A stretch of DNA of 64,000 nt from assembly GCF_900113185.1 (NCBI RefSeq), contig NZ_FOZD01000001.1, positions 1,364,001 through 1,428,000 on the forward strand, given 5' to 3'. Position numbers and translations under genes: made by a program. The notes under the pieces were generated by a model. The model did not search any database. It was not told the origin of the DNA and saw only the letters and a list, made by a program, of their open reading frames with translations. Of the stretch, positions 7,821-16,490 are shown piece after piece. The number at the start of each line of letters is the position of its first letter. Position 1 is the stretch's first letter. The DNA comes from Agromyces sp. CF514. Lineage in GTDB: Bacteria; Actinomycetota; Actinomycetes; Actinomycetales; Microbacteriaceae.

Positions 7821-8762
7821 ATGACCGAGACCACATCGAAGGCCTCCCGTCTCGCGGACTGGGTTCGCGCACGCCGTCGCGTCGTCGGCTGGACCGCGCT
7901 CGCCGCGGTCGTCGGGGTCGTCGTCGTCGTGCTCGTCGCGCGCTGGTTGCGCGGCACGCCGGGCGGCGAGAGCTTCATCGCGACGTACCCGGGCATCGTC
8001 GAGCCGCCCGCGGGCACGCCGGTCGGCATCCCGGCCTGGCTCGGCTGGCAGCACTTCCTGAACTCGTTCTTCCTGCTGCTCATCGTGCGCACCGGGTTCC
8101 AGCTGCGGTCGAAGCAGCGCCCGCCCGGGTTCTTCACGCGCGACAACACGCGGTGGCCCCGCACGAAGCGCGCACCGCGCCGCCTCGGCATCTTCCTCTG
8201 GTTCCACCTCTGGCTCGACGCGTTCTGGATCCTCAACGGCGTGGTCTACGTCGTGCTGCTCTTCGCGACGGGTCAGTGGCTGCGCATCGTTCCCACCGAC
8301 TGGGCGGTCGTGCCGAACGCGATCTCCGCGGCCCTGCAGTACGCGTCGCTCGACTGGCCGACCGAGAACTCGTGGGTCGTCTACAACTCGCTCCAGCAGA
8401 TCGCGTACTTCGCGGTCGTGTTCATCGCCTCGCCGCTCGCGCTGCTCACGGGTCTGCGCCTGTCGTCGGTGTGGCCCGCCGAGGGTGCGCTCGTGCGGGC
8501 GTTCCCCGAGAAGCTCGCGCGCAGGCTGCACTACCCGGTCATGCTCTTCTTCATCGGCTTCGTGTTCGTGCACGTGGTGCTCGTGTTCACCACGGGGGTG
8601 CTCCGCAAGCTCAACCAGATGTACCTCGCGCGCGACGCCGACGACTGGCTCGGGTTCGCCGTGTTCGCGGTCTCCGTCGCGGTCATGGCCGTCGCCTGGG
8701 TGCTCGCGAAGCCGCCGCTGCTGAAGCGCATCGCGGCGACCGGCGGCGCAGTCCGCGGCTGA
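7821..8762 (+). CDS. Cytochrome b/b6-type integral membrane protein
   Basis: A 313-residue membrane protein with an N-terminal anchor helix (about 24-43) and four further hydrophobic segments. Histidines placed as in di-haem b-type cytochromes occur in WQHFLNSFF, WFHLWLDAFW, RRLHYPVMLFF and FVHVVLVF. This resembles the membrane subunit of formate, thiosulfate or sulfite-oxidase-like respiratory enzymes. No catalytic partner is adjacent, so it may act as a stand-alone quinone-linked or ferric-reductase-like protein. The ATG at 7821 has GGAAGG about a dozen bases upstream. Confidence 0.75.
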   Translation: MTETTSKASRLADWVRARRRVVGWTALAAVVGVVVVVLVARWLRGTPGGESFIATYPGIVEPPAGTPVGIPAWLGWQHFLNSFFLLLIVRTGFQLRSKQRPPGFFTRDNTRWPRTKRAPRRLGIFLWFHLWLDAFWILNGVVYVVLLFATGQWLRIVPTDWAVVPNAISAALQYASLDWPTENSWVVYNSLQQIAYFAVVFIASPLALLTGLRLSSVWPAEGALVRAFPEKLARRLHYPVMLFFIGFVFVHVVLVFTTGVLRKLNQMYLARDADDWLGFAVFAVSVAVMAVAWVLAKPPLLKRIAATGGAVRG

Positions 8763-8826
8763 CCGGCACCGGCGCGGCGACGGCGTGGGGCTGACGCGGT
8801 CGGACGCCCGGGGTATCGTGCCGGGC

Positions 8827-9423
8827 GTGCAGCTCATCTCGGACGACGACCTCGACGACCTCGAACGCGCGTTCATCGGGCGCGTGCGCGGTCGCGTGCT
8901 CGAGATCGGCGCGGGCGACGGCGAGAACTTCGGCGCGTTCCATCCCGACGTCGCATGGACCGGGCTCGAGCCCGACGCCGGGCGACGGGCCGAGCTCGCC
9001 ACGCGCGCGCGGGAGTGGCGGCACCCGTCGACGCCGCTCGATGCGACGGCCGAGCACATCCCGCTGGCGGATTCCTCGGTCGACGCGGTCGTCGGCACCT
9101 TCGTGCTCTGCTCGGTGGCGGATGTCGCGGCCGCCGTCGCCGAGGTGCGCCGCGTGCTCGTGCCGGGCGGCCGGGTCGTGTTCGTCGATCACGTCGCCGC
9201 GCCCCGAGGCACGCTGAAGCGGGCCGTGCAGAACGTCGCGACGCCGTTCGCGACGTGGTTCGACCACGGCTGCCACTGGAACCGCGATCCCGAGCCCGAG
9301 CTGGAGGCCGCGGGCTTCTCAGGCGCCGACGTGCGACGCCTGCGCGTGCGCTCGATGCCGTTCGGGCCGGTGCCCGTGCTGCTCTACGAGGGCGTCGCGC
9401 CCGGAGGCCCGCCGGTCGAGTAG
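8827..9423 (+). CDS. Class I SAM-dependent methyltransferase
   Basis: A 198-residue methyltransferase. Motif I is VLEIGAGDGENFG near residue 23, the acidic residue follows in GLEPD, and motif II/III reads SVDAVVGTFVLCSV with EVRRVLVPGGRVVFVDHV, which is the UbiE/PhcB-like pattern. The GTG at 8827 is chosen because TATCGT stands seven bases before it, indicating a leaderless message. The last residues PPVE and the stop lie inside a long inverted repeat shared with the convergent gene. Substrate unknown; cytoplasmic. Confidence 0.85.
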   Translation: MQLISDDDLDDLERAFIGRVRGRVLEIGAGDGENFGAFHPDVAWTGLEPDAGRRAELATRAREWRHPSTPLDATAEHIPLADSSVDAVVGTFVLCSVADVAAAVAEVRRVLVPGGRVVFVDHVAAPRGTLKRAVQNVATPFATWFDHGCHWNRDPEPELEAAGFSGADVRRLRVRSMPFGPVPVLLYEGVAPGGPPVE

Positions 9424-9492
9424 GCGCGCCGGCGCCGTATCGAGACCTGTGTTCGCGGCGCTGGTCTCGATACGCTGCGCTACTCGACCGGC
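9411..9492. repeat. Long interrupted inverted repeat spanning the 3' ends of two convergent genes
   Basis: GCCGGTCGAGTAG (9411-9423) pairs with CTACTCGACCGGC (9480-9492), and CGTATCGAGACC (9436-9447) pairs with GGTCTCGATACG (9463-9474), leaving a 15-base loop. The outer arms contain the last codons and stop codon of both flanking genes, so each protein ends in Pro-Val-Glu. It probably acts as a bidirectional terminator. The arm sequences look like a dispersed palindromic repeat family, though only this one full copy is in the window. Confidence 0.8.
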
Positions 9493-10223
9493 GATCGGTC
9501 GTCGAGCACCGTGCGGGCGAGCATCGTCGCACCCGCGACGGCCGCCGGCATCGTGAAGATCGCCCCGAGCGGCACCATGAAGCAGAGCTGCGTCGCCACG
9601 CCGAACCCGAGCAGGCGGGCCCGGTGCGAGCGCAGCAGCGCGCGACGCTCGTCGGCCGGGATCCCACGCGACTCGAACGCGCGCCCCGTGAGCTCCCACG
9701 CGAGCAGTCGCCCCGAGAGCACGACGCCCAGCACGGGCGCGAGCACCCCTCCGACGATGGGCACGAGTCCGCTCAGCGCGACCCCGAGCGAGACGAGCAG
9801 GCCGAGTCCGATGAAGGCGACGGCATCACGCGCCGAGCGCCAGAACCCGATGCCGTCGCCGGTCGGCTCCCCGCCGAGGTCCCGCTCGACGGCGAACCAG
9901 ATGCGCTCGTAGAACGGGTCGCCGACGAGCAGCGTGAGTCCCGTGAACGTGACGGCGGCGAGCACGATCGCACCGCCGAACGCGACCGCGCCGATGGCCG
10001 TGCGCGTGATCGTCGCCCAGGGCTCGACCCAGCCGGCTGCGAACGGCGTCGCCCACACGGTGATGGTCGGCAGGCTGATGCCGAGCGCGACGAGCCCGAT
10101 GAGCACGACGACCCAGACGATGGCCGCTGGCACGAGTCCGAGCAGCATCGCGCCCGGCTGCCGGCGCCAGAAGCCGAAGCCGCGCAGCAGCATGCGCACA
10201 CCGAGCAGGAACCGTTCGATCAT
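9480..10223 (-). CDS. EI24 domain-containing (CysZ-like) membrane protein
   Basis: A 247-residue membrane protein of the EI24/CysZ family. The diagnostic N terminus FLLGVRMLLRGFGFWRRQPGAMLLGLVPA is followed by several hydrophobic segments, and TLLVGDPFYERIWFAVERDLGG separates the second and third membrane pairs. The C-terminal GRLLAWELTGRAFESRG and LLGFGVATQLCFMVPLGAIFTMPAAVAGATMLAR are also family features. CysZ members transport sulfate; actinobacterial EI24 proteins are mostly uncharacterised. The -10-like TAGGCT lies eight bases before the ATG. Its last codons sit in the long inverted repeat. Confidence 0.85.
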   Translation of the reverse strand: MIERFLLGVRMLLRGFGFWRRQPGAMLLGLVPAAIVWVVVLIGLVALGISLPTITVWATPFAAGWVEPWATITRTAIGAVAFGGAIVLAAVTFTGLTLLVGDPFYERIWFAVERDLGGEPTGDGIGFWRSARDAVAFIGLGLLVSLGVALSGLVPIVGGVLAPVLGVVLSGRLLAWELTGRAFESRGIPADERRALLRSHRARLLGFGVATQLCFMVPLGAIFTMPAAVAGATMLARTVLDDRSPVE

Positions 10224-10231
10224 CGTCGGCC

Positions 10232-10241
10232 AGCCTAGGCT
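10232..10241. promoter_or_regulatory. Palindromic -10 element shared by divergent genes
   Basis: AGCCTAGGCT is a perfect palindrome that reads TAGGCT on both strands. On the minus strand it stands eight bases before the EI24 ATG. On the plus strand it would drive the hydrolase at 10284. Two oppositely directed -10 hexamers overlapping at one palindrome suggest mutually exclusive transcription. Confidence 0.5.
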
Positions 10242-10283
10242 GAGGGCCGTACCGGTGCCCGACGCCAACCCGAGGAGGCGGCG

Positions 10284-11117
10284 ATGACGAGATCGCTCGA
10301 CGTGCCGCTGCCCGACGGTCGCGTGCTCCGTGCACACGACACCGGCGAGGTTCCGGATGCCGCGGGCGGCCCCGTGCTCATGTGGCACCACGGCTCGCCG
10401 CAGACGGGTGCGCCGCTCGCCCCGGTGGTGACGGCCGCTGCGGCGCGGGGCGTGCGCGTGATCTCGTACGGGCGGCCCTCGTACGGCGGATCGACGCCGC
10501 ATCCCGGTCGCGACGTGGCGTCGGCGGGCGATGACGCCGTCGCGGTGGCCGACGCGCTCGGCGTCGACCGGTTCCACGCGATGGGTGCGTCCGGCGGCGG
10601 CCCGCATGCGCTCGCGGGCGCGGCGCGGCATCCGGATCGCGTCATCTCGGTCGCGACCCTCGCGGGCCTCGCACCGTACACCGACCGCTTCGACTGGTTC
10701 GGCGGCATGCAGGCGCCGGGCGGGCTGCGAGCCGCGCGCGACGGTCGTGCCGCCCGGGCCCGCTTCGCCGTGACCGACGAGTTCGACCCCGAGCAGTTCC
10801 TGCCTGGGGACTTCGCGGCGCTCGAGGGCGCCTGGGCCGACCTCGGGGCGGATGTCGCGCGCTCGGCGTCGTGGGGCGACGACGGGCTCATCGACGACGA
10901 CGTCGCATTCGCGAAGCCATGGGGCTTCGAGCCCGCCGACGTGACCGTTCCCGTGCTGCTCGTGCAGGGCGAGGGCGACCGCGTCGTGCCGCGCATGCAT
11001 GCGTCGTGGATGCTCGCGCACCTGCCCGACGCGACCCTCTGGATGCGCCTCGACGACGGGCACGTGTCGGTGCTCGACGTCGTCCCAGACGCGATCGACT
11101 GGCTGCTCGCCCACTGA
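10284..11117 (+). CDS. Alpha/beta hydrolase
   Basis: A 277-residue alpha/beta hydrolase. The oxyanion loop is MWHHGSPQTG, the nucleophile elbow MGASGGGPHAL holds the catalytic Ser, VPVLLVQGEGDRVVP carries the acid, and DDGHVSVLD carries the catalytic His. GAGGAGG stands a few bases before the ATG at 10284. The adjacent transporter and deaminase cluster gives no firm link. No signal sequence, so cytoplasmic. Confidence 0.85.
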   Translation: MTRSLDVPLPDGRVLRAHDTGEVPDAAGGPVLMWHHGSPQTGAPLAPVVTAAAARGVRVISYGRPSYGGSTPHPGRDVASAGDDAVAVADALGVDRFHAMGASGGGPHALAGAARHPDRVISVATLAGLAPYTDRFDWFGGMQAPGGLRAARDGRAARARFAVTDEFDPEQFLPGDFAALEGAWADLGADVARSASWGDDGLIDDDVAFAKPWGFEPADVTVPVLLVQGEGDRVVPRMHASWMLAHLPDATLWMRLDDGHVSVLDVVPDAIDWLLAH

Positions 11118-11193
11118 GCGGGCCCGTCACCGGCCCCTCACCGACCCGCAGCGCCTCCCGCAGGCGCACCGGCTCAGGGTGTTGGATACCTCC

Positions 11194-12471
11194 ATGAGCG
11201 ACCAGGCCGCCACGACCCCGCCCCGACGTTCCAGCCGCATCGGAGGCCCGGAGGCGTGGCTCGTCTGGGTGCTCGCCACGACGTTCGTCGTGTGGCTGTT
11301 CGCGATCCAGACCGGGTACGCCGTCGTGTCGCCCGACATCCAGCAGGACGCGGGCCTCACGCTCGCGCAGATCGGGCTCGCGGCCTCGATCTACACCTGG
11401 GTGTTCGCGCTCGTGCAGTTCTTCTCCGGCTCGCTGCTCGATCGCTTCGGCAGCCGCCCGCTGCTCGCGATCGCCGTCGCGCTGGTCTCGGTGGGGGCGT
11501 TCCTCTACGCGGGGACCACGGACTTCGCGACGCTCGCCACGGCGCAGACCGTGCTCGCGGTCGGCGCCTCGTTCGGCTTCGTCGGCGCCGGGTACATCGG
11601 CGGCAAGTGGTTCGTCGCGGCGCGCTACGGACTCATGTTCGGGCTCGTGCAGGCGGCCGCGAGCCTCGGGTCCGCGATCGGGCAGCCCGTCATCCTCGTG
11701 CTGCTCGACGCGCTGAGCTGGCAGCAGCTGCTCCTCGCGTTCGGATCGTTCGGCGTGCTGCTGACGATCCTGTTCCTCGTGATCGTCCGGGACCCGGTCG
11801 TCGCCGACGCCGCGCCGACGAACGGCCCCCGCGGCAACGTGATCGCCGTCATCCTCCGCGACCTCGGCCACTGCTTCGGCACGCGCGACGTCGTGCTCTC
11901 GGCCGTGTTCGGCGGCGCGGCCTTCGGCACGATGCTCGCCGTCGGCACGCTCTGGGGTCCGCGCATCATGGAGGCCAGGGGCGCCTCGACCGACTTCGCC
12001 ACCGTGCTCACCGCGCTCGCGTGGCTCGGGCTCGCCATCGGCGCGCCGCTCGTGAACATCGTCTCCGACCGTTGGCACAGTCGAAAGGTGCCCGCCGTCG
12101 TGTGGCTGCTGCTCCAGGCCGCCGCGATCGCCCTCGTGATCTACCTGCCGACCGAGTCCCAAGGAGTCGCGATCGCGCTCATGTTCGCGGTCGGCCTCTT
12201 CTCGGGCGTGCAGATGCTCGGCTTCACGGTGGCGGGGGAGTCGGTCGACGGCGCCTACATCGGCAGCGCCTCGGCGATCGTGAACGGCGTCTGCTTCCTC
12301 ATCGGAGGGCTGCTCACCTCGATCCCGTCGACCCTGATGCCCGCCGACCCCGAGCTCGCCGACTACCAGGCCGCGCTCTGGCTGATGCCGGCCGTGCTCG
12401 TCGTCGGGGCCGTGGCCGCCGCGCTGCTCCGCGATCGAGGGCCCGCGCGGCGAGCCGCCGTCCCCGAGTAG
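11194..12471 (+). CDS. MFS transporter, paralogue A (flanking guanine deaminase)
   Basis: A 425-residue, 12-segment major facilitator. It opens GPEAWLVWVLATTFVVWLFAIQTGYAVVSPDIQ and has the A-like motif SLLDRFGSRPLL between helices 2 and 3. It is clearly paralogous to the protein at 13881-15176: the first 90 residues are almost identical, as are blocks such as GTLWGPRIMEARGA and NIVSDRWHSRK. Adjacent, same-strand guaD suggests both move guanine or a related purine; this is inferred from context only. The ATG at 11194 lacks a good Shine-Dalgarno. Confidence 0.85.
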   Translation: MSDQAATTPPRRSSRIGGPEAWLVWVLATTFVVWLFAIQTGYAVVSPDIQQDAGLTLAQIGLAASIYTWVFALVQFFSGSLLDRFGSRPLLAIAVALVSVGAFLYAGTTDFATLATAQTVLAVGASFGFVGAGYIGGKWFVAARYGLMFGLVQAAASLGSAIGQPVILVLLDALSWQQLLLAFGSFGVLLTILFLVIVRDPVVADAAPTNGPRGNVIAVILRDLGHCFGTRDVVLSAVFGGAAFGTMLAVGTLWGPRIMEARGASTDFATVLTALAWLGLAIGAPLVNIVSDRWHSRKVPAVVWLLLQAAAIALVIYLPTESQGVAIALMFAVGLFSGVQMLGFTVAGESVDGAYIGSASAIVNGVCFLIGGLLTSIPSTLMPADPELADYQAALWLMPAVLVVGAVAAALLRDRGPARRAAVPE

Positions 12472-12519
12472 GCCACCCCGATAGGGTCGACGCGAAGTCG
12501 GGATACATGAGGGGATGTC

Positions 12520-13854
12520 ATGCCGTACTACCTGCCGAGCTCCACGTCCGGTGACCACGCGATCCGCGGGCACGTCGTCACGGTCACGGGGGACCCGTTC
12601 CTCGCGACCGACGTGCTGGTCGAGCACGTCGACGGGCTCATCATCGTCGAGGGCGGCGTGATCACCGCCGTGGGGCCCTACGACCAGACGAAGCACCTGC
12701 TGGCCCCCGACGCGCACGTCGACCACCACCCCGACGGCCTCATCACCGCGGGGTTCATCGACACGCACGTGCACTACGTGCAGACGGGCATCATCGCGGC
12801 CTTCGGTGCGCAGCTCATCGACTGGTTGAACACCTACACGTTCGTCGCCGAGCAGAAGTTCGAGGACAAGGCCTATGCGGATGCCGTGGCGAAGGTGTTC
12901 TTCGACCAGCTGCTCGCCAACGGCACGACGACCGCGCTGACCTTCGCCGCCGTCTACCCGCAGTCGGTCGACGCCTTCTTCGAGGAGGCGACGAGGCGCA
13001 ACATGCGCATGGCCGGCGGCAAGGTCATGATGGACCGCAACGCCCCAGAGCACCTGCTCGACACCGCCCAGTCGAGCTACGACGACTCGAAGGCGCTGAT
13101 CGAGAAATGGCACGGCAGGGGGCGCAACCACTACGCCGTCACCCCGCGGTTCGCGCCCACGTCGACGCCCGAGCAGCTCGCCGCCGCGAGCACCCTGCTC
13201 GCGGAGCATCCGACCACGCTCATGCACACGCACGTGAGCGAGAACCTCGGCGAGATCGCGTGGGTGCGCTCGCTGTTCCCCGAGGCCGACGGCTACCTCG
13301 ACGTCTACGACCGAGCCGGGCTCCTGCGGCCGGGCGCGGTGCTCGCGCACGGCGTGCACCTGACGGCCCATGAACGGCTGCGCGTGCACGAGACCGGCTC
13401 CGCGGTGTCGCACTGCCCGACCTCGAACCTCTTCCTCGGCAGCGGCCTGTTCCACGTGCACCAGGCGAAGAACCACGCGCACCCGGTGAAGGTCGGGCTC
13501 GGCACCGACATCGGCGCGGGCACGAGCTTCTCGCTGCTGTCGACCATGAACGAGGCGTACAAGGTGGCGCAGCTGACCCAGTACCCGCTCGACTCGATCA
13601 AGATGCTCTACCTCGCGACGCTCGGCGGGGCCGAGGCGCTCGGGCTCGCCGACCGCATCGGCTCGATCGAGGTCGGCAAGGAGGCGGACCTGGTCGTGCT
13701 CGACAAGAAGGCCACGCCGCTGCTGGAGTTCCGCAGCGGGCAGGTCGGCTCGCTCGAGGAGCAGCTCTTCGTGCTCGCCGTCATGGGCGACGACCGGGTC
13801 GTCGCCTCCACGTACATCGCCGGCGACGTCGCGTACTCCCGCGACGGGCACTGA
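12520..13854 (+). CDS. guaD: Guanine deaminase
   Basis: A 444-residue amidohydrolase that hydrolyses guanine to xanthine and ammonia. The metal-binding HxH (His83, His85) sits in GFIDTHVHYVQTG, followed by the guanine-deaminase-specific AFGAQLIDWLNTYTFVAEQKF. Later metal and catalytic ligands occur in HTHVSEN, AHGVHL and GLGTDIGAG. GAGGGG lies before the ATG at 12520, and it is 48 bases from the upstream MFS gene and 26 from the downstream one, so an operon is likely. Xanthine handling genes are not in view. Confidence 0.92.
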   Translation: MPYYLPSSTSGDHAIRGHVVTVTGDPFLATDVLVEHVDGLIIVEGGVITAVGPYDQTKHLLAPDAHVDHHPDGLITAGFIDTHVHYVQTGIIAAFGAQLIDWLNTYTFVAEQKFEDKAYADAVAKVFFDQLLANGTTTALTFAAVYPQSVDAFFEEATRRNMRMAGGKVMMDRNAPEHLLDTAQSSYDDSKALIEKWHGRGRNHYAVTPRFAPTSTPEQLAAASTLLAEHPTTLMHTHVSENLGEIAWVRSLFPEADGYLDVYDRAGLLRPGAVLAHGVHLTAHERLRVHETGSAVSHCPTSNLFLGSGLFHVHQAKNHAHPVKVGLGTDIGAGTSFSLLSTMNEAYKVAQLTQYPLDSIKMLYLATLGGAEALGLADRIGSIEVGKEADLVVLDKKATPLLEFRSGQVGSLEEQLFVLAVMGDDRVVASTYIAGDVAYSRDGH

Positions 13855-13880
13855 CGAACCAACCGATCGGAAGGAACGAC

Positions 13881-15176
13881 ATGTCGACTGGCCACGCCGC
13901 CTACCACCACGCCTCGAAGGGCTGGTTCTCGGGTCACCGCGTCATCGGAGGTCCTGAGGCCTGGCTCATCTGGGTGCTCGCGACGACGTTCGTCGTGTGG
14001 CTGTTCGCGATCCAGACGGGGTACGCGGTCGTCTCGCCCGACATCCAGAAGACGGCGAGCCTGACCATCGCGCAGATCGGGCTCGCGGCCTCGATCTACA
14101 CGTGGGTGTTCGCGCTCGTGCAGTTCTTCTCGGGCGCGCTGCTCGACCGATTCGGCTCGCGACCGCTCATGGCGATCGCGGTGGCGTTCGTCGCGGTCGG
14201 CGCGTTCCTCTACGCGGGCACGACGAACTTCGCGACGCTCGCGATCGCGCAGACGGTGCTCGCGATCGGCTCGTCGTTCGGATTCGTCGGTGCCGGATAC
14301 CTCGGCGGCAAGTGGTTCGGTGCGGCCAAGTACGGCCTCATGTTCGGGCTCGTGCAGACCTTCGCCTCGCTCGGGTCGGCGATCGGCCAGCCCGTGATCC
14401 TGGCCGCGCTCGACAACCTGACCTGGCAGGAGCTGCTGGTCGCGTTCGGCGGCTTCGGCGTGCTGCTGGTCGTGCTGTTCTTCGCCTTCGTGCGCAACCC
14501 GGCGCCGCAGCCCGGGGAACCGGTCGAAGCGGCCCACGGCAACGTGTTCGGCGAGATCTTCCGCGACCTCGGAAAGTCGTTCGCCGACATCCGGGTCGAC
14601 CTCTCCGCCGTGCTCGCCGGCGCGTCGTTCGGCGCGATGCTCGCGGTCGGCACGCTCTGGGGACCCCGCATCATGGAGGCCCGTGGCGCCGAGACCGGGT
14701 TCGCGACGCTGCTCACCGCGCTCGCCTGGCTCGGCCTCGCGATCGGCGCGCCGATCGTGAACGTCGTCTCAGACCGCTGGCACAGCCGCAAGTGGCCGGC
14801 GTTCTGGGGCCTGCTCCTGCAGGCGCTCGCCATCGCCCTCGTGATCTACCTGCCGGTGGAGGGCAAGGGGTTCGCGCTCGTGCTGATGTTCGCCATCGGG
14901 TTCTTCGCCGGCGCGCACATGCTCGGCTTCACGATCGCGGGCGAATCGGTTCCCGGCAGCCTCGTCGGCAGCGCCTCGGCGATCGTCAACGGCGTCTGCT
15001 TCATCATCGGCGGTCTGCTCACGTCGATCCCGAGCGCTCTGCTGCCCGATGAGCCGACGCTCGCCGACTTCCAGTCGGCGCTGTGGCTGCTGCCCGCGGT
15101 CGTGGTCGTCGGCGCGCTCGCCGCGATCGCGATCTCCGAGAAGCCGCGTGCGGCAGCGGCGGTCGACGCCGCCTGA
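13881..15176 (+). CDS. MFS transporter, paralogue B (flanking guanine deaminase)
   Basis: A 431-residue, 12-segment MFS protein closely related to the product of 11194-12471, with an extra N-terminal tail (MSTGHAAYHHASKGWFSGHRV). Conserved blocks include IGGPEAWLIWVLATTFVVWL, SGALLDRFGSRPLMAIAV and GTLWGPRIMEARGAETGF. GGAAGGAACGAC precedes the ATG, a clear ribosome binding site that paralogue A lacks. It is co-directional with guaD. Purine or purine-breakdown-product transport is the contextual guess; the family also contains organic-acid antiporters. Confidence 0.85.
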   Translation: MSTGHAAYHHASKGWFSGHRVIGGPEAWLIWVLATTFVVWLFAIQTGYAVVSPDIQKTASLTIAQIGLAASIYTWVFALVQFFSGALLDRFGSRPLMAIAVAFVAVGAFLYAGTTNFATLAIAQTVLAIGSSFGFVGAGYLGGKWFGAAKYGLMFGLVQTFASLGSAIGQPVILAALDNLTWQELLVAFGGFGVLLVVLFFAFVRNPAPQPGEPVEAAHGNVFGEIFRDLGKSFADIRVDLSAVLAGASFGAMLAVGTLWGPRIMEARGAETGFATLLTALAWLGLAIGAPIVNVVSDRWHSRKWPAFWGLLLQALAIALVIYLPVEGKGFALVLMFAIGFFAGAHMLGFTIAGESVPGSLVGSASAIVNGVCFIIGGLLTSIPSALLPDEPTLADFQSALWLLPAVVVVGALAAIAISEKPRAAAAVDAA

Positions 15177-15187
15177 GGCATCCGCCT

Positions 15188-15218
15188 GGCGGGGTCGTCG
15201 ACGGGCAGGGACCCCGCC
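15188..15218. terminator. Terminator between the MFS gene and the convergent PLP-enzyme gene
   Basis: GGCGGGGTC pairs with GACCCCGCC (nine bases) around a 13-base loop. It starts 12 bases after the MFS stop codon and about 30 before the end of the convergent gene. A GGCATCC word lies at its upstream edge. Confidence 0.6.
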
Positions 15219-15249
15219 GTTCGGCTCGGCCGGGGCGGGCGTTCGGCGC

Positions 15250-16335
15250 CTACGCGTCGAGCGAGTCGAGCGCCTGCACGAGGTCGCGGTACAGGTCGTC
15301 GACGTGCTCGAGGCCGACCGAGAGTCGCACGAGCCCGTCGGGGATCGTGGGCTGCTCGAGCTGCCACCGCCGGCGTCGCTCGAAGGTCGACTCGACGCCG
15401 CCGAGGCTCGTGGCGTGCACCCAGAGCGCGGTGCGCTGCACGAGCGCGTCGGCGGGCTCCTTGCCGCCGCGCACGACGATCGAGATGATCGCGCCGAAGC
15501 CGGGGTAGCGCACCTCGTCGAGAGCCGGGTGGCCGTGCAGGCGTGCGCTGAGCTCGGTCGCGGTCGCCTGTGCACGCTCGAGGCGCACGGGCAGGGTGCG
15601 CAGGCCGCGCAGCGCGAGGTAGGTCTCGAACGGACCGGGGATCGCGCCGAACAGCGAGCGGTAGGCGGTGATCTTCTCGACGAGCGCGTCGGATGCCGCG
15701 ACCACGGCGCCCATGAGCACGTCGCTGTGGCCCGAGATGTACTTCGTGGCCGAGTGCACGACGAGGTCGGCGCCCGACTCGAGCGGACGCTGCAGCAGCG
15801 GGGTCGCGAACGTGTTGTCGACGGCGACGAGCGCACCCCGCTCGTGGGCCGCGGCCACGAGCGCCGGGATCTCGGCGAGTTCGAGAGCGGGGTTCGTCGG
15901 CGACTCGATCCAGGCGAGGGATGCGTCGTCGAGCGCTGCGGCGACGGCGGCCGTGTCGCTGATGTCGACGTAGACCACCTCGAGCCGACCGTTCGCGGCG
16001 AGCTGGTCGAGCTGTGCGACCGTGCCGGTGTACGAGTGGCGGGGCGCGACGACGACGCCGCCGACGGGCACCAGGTCGAGCACCGCGGTGATGGCGGCCA
16101 TGCCGGAGGCGAAGGCGACGGCTCGGCCGCCCTCGAGCCCGCCGAGCGCCTCTTCGAACGCCGTCCACGAGGGGTTGCCGTACCGCGCGTACTCGAGGTC
16201 TCCGCCGGCCACGTAGGTCGAGGTGAGGTGCACGGGCACGTTCATGGGCTGGTCGGGCACGTGCGGCGGCCGGCCGGCGATGATGAGCCGCGTCTCGCGG
16301 TGGAGTGCGGGCGTCGCGGTCGTCGATTCGTGCAC
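15250..16335 (-). CDS. Trans-sulfuration PLP enzyme (cystathionine gamma-synthase/lyase family)
   Basis: A 361-residue member of the Cys/Met-metabolism PLP family. Visible features are RYGNPSW, FASGMAAITA, the VDNTFATPLLQRPLESGADLVVHSATKYISGHSD block with the PLP-binding Lys198, and the C-terminal VRLSVGLEHVDDLYRDL. The GTG at 16335 is chosen because GGAGG lies five bases upstream and the family N terminus starts shortly after. Synthase, beta-lyase and gamma-lyase activities cannot be told apart from sequence alone. It is divergent from the DoxX-like gene; cytoplasmic. Confidence 0.88.
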   Translation of the reverse strand: MHESTTATPALHRETRLIIAGRPPHVPDQPMNVPVHLTSTYVAGGDLEYARYGNPSWTAFEEALGGLEGGRAVAFASGMAAITAVLDLVPVGGVVVAPRHSYTGTVAQLDQLAANGRLEVVYVDISDTAAVAAALDDASLAWIESPTNPALELAEIPALVAAAHERGALVAVDNTFATPLLQRPLESGADLVVHSATKYISGHSDVLMGAVVAASDALVEKITAYRSLFGAIPGPFETYLALRGLRTLPVRLERAQATATELSARLHGHPALDEVRYPGFGAIISIVVRGGKEPADALVQRTALWVHATSLGGVESTFERRRRWQLEQPTIPDGLVRLSVGLEHVDDLYRDLVQALDSLDA

Positions 16336-16490
16336 GGTGGCCTCCGGAAAGCGCAGGGGTGGGATGCCGCGGCAGCGACGTGCGCGGCTCCGCCAGCGTA
16401 ACCCGGGCTCCGAGTCCGAGACGACGAGCCGCCGTCGTGGCTCGCCGCCAAGGGGGTGACAGACGACGCGCACCCGCCTAGCGTCGGAGC

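Noticed and set aside
12472-12519. A purine riboswitch before guanine deaminase
   Set aside because: The gap is only 48 bases, too short for the known purine aptamer, and no pairing pattern is visible.
10888-13851. A 987-codon open frame on the minus strand opposite the first MFS and guaD genes
   Set aside because: It lies antisense to two well-supported genes, is rich in Arg/Glu/His repeats typical of high-G+C shadow frames, and has no family resemblance.
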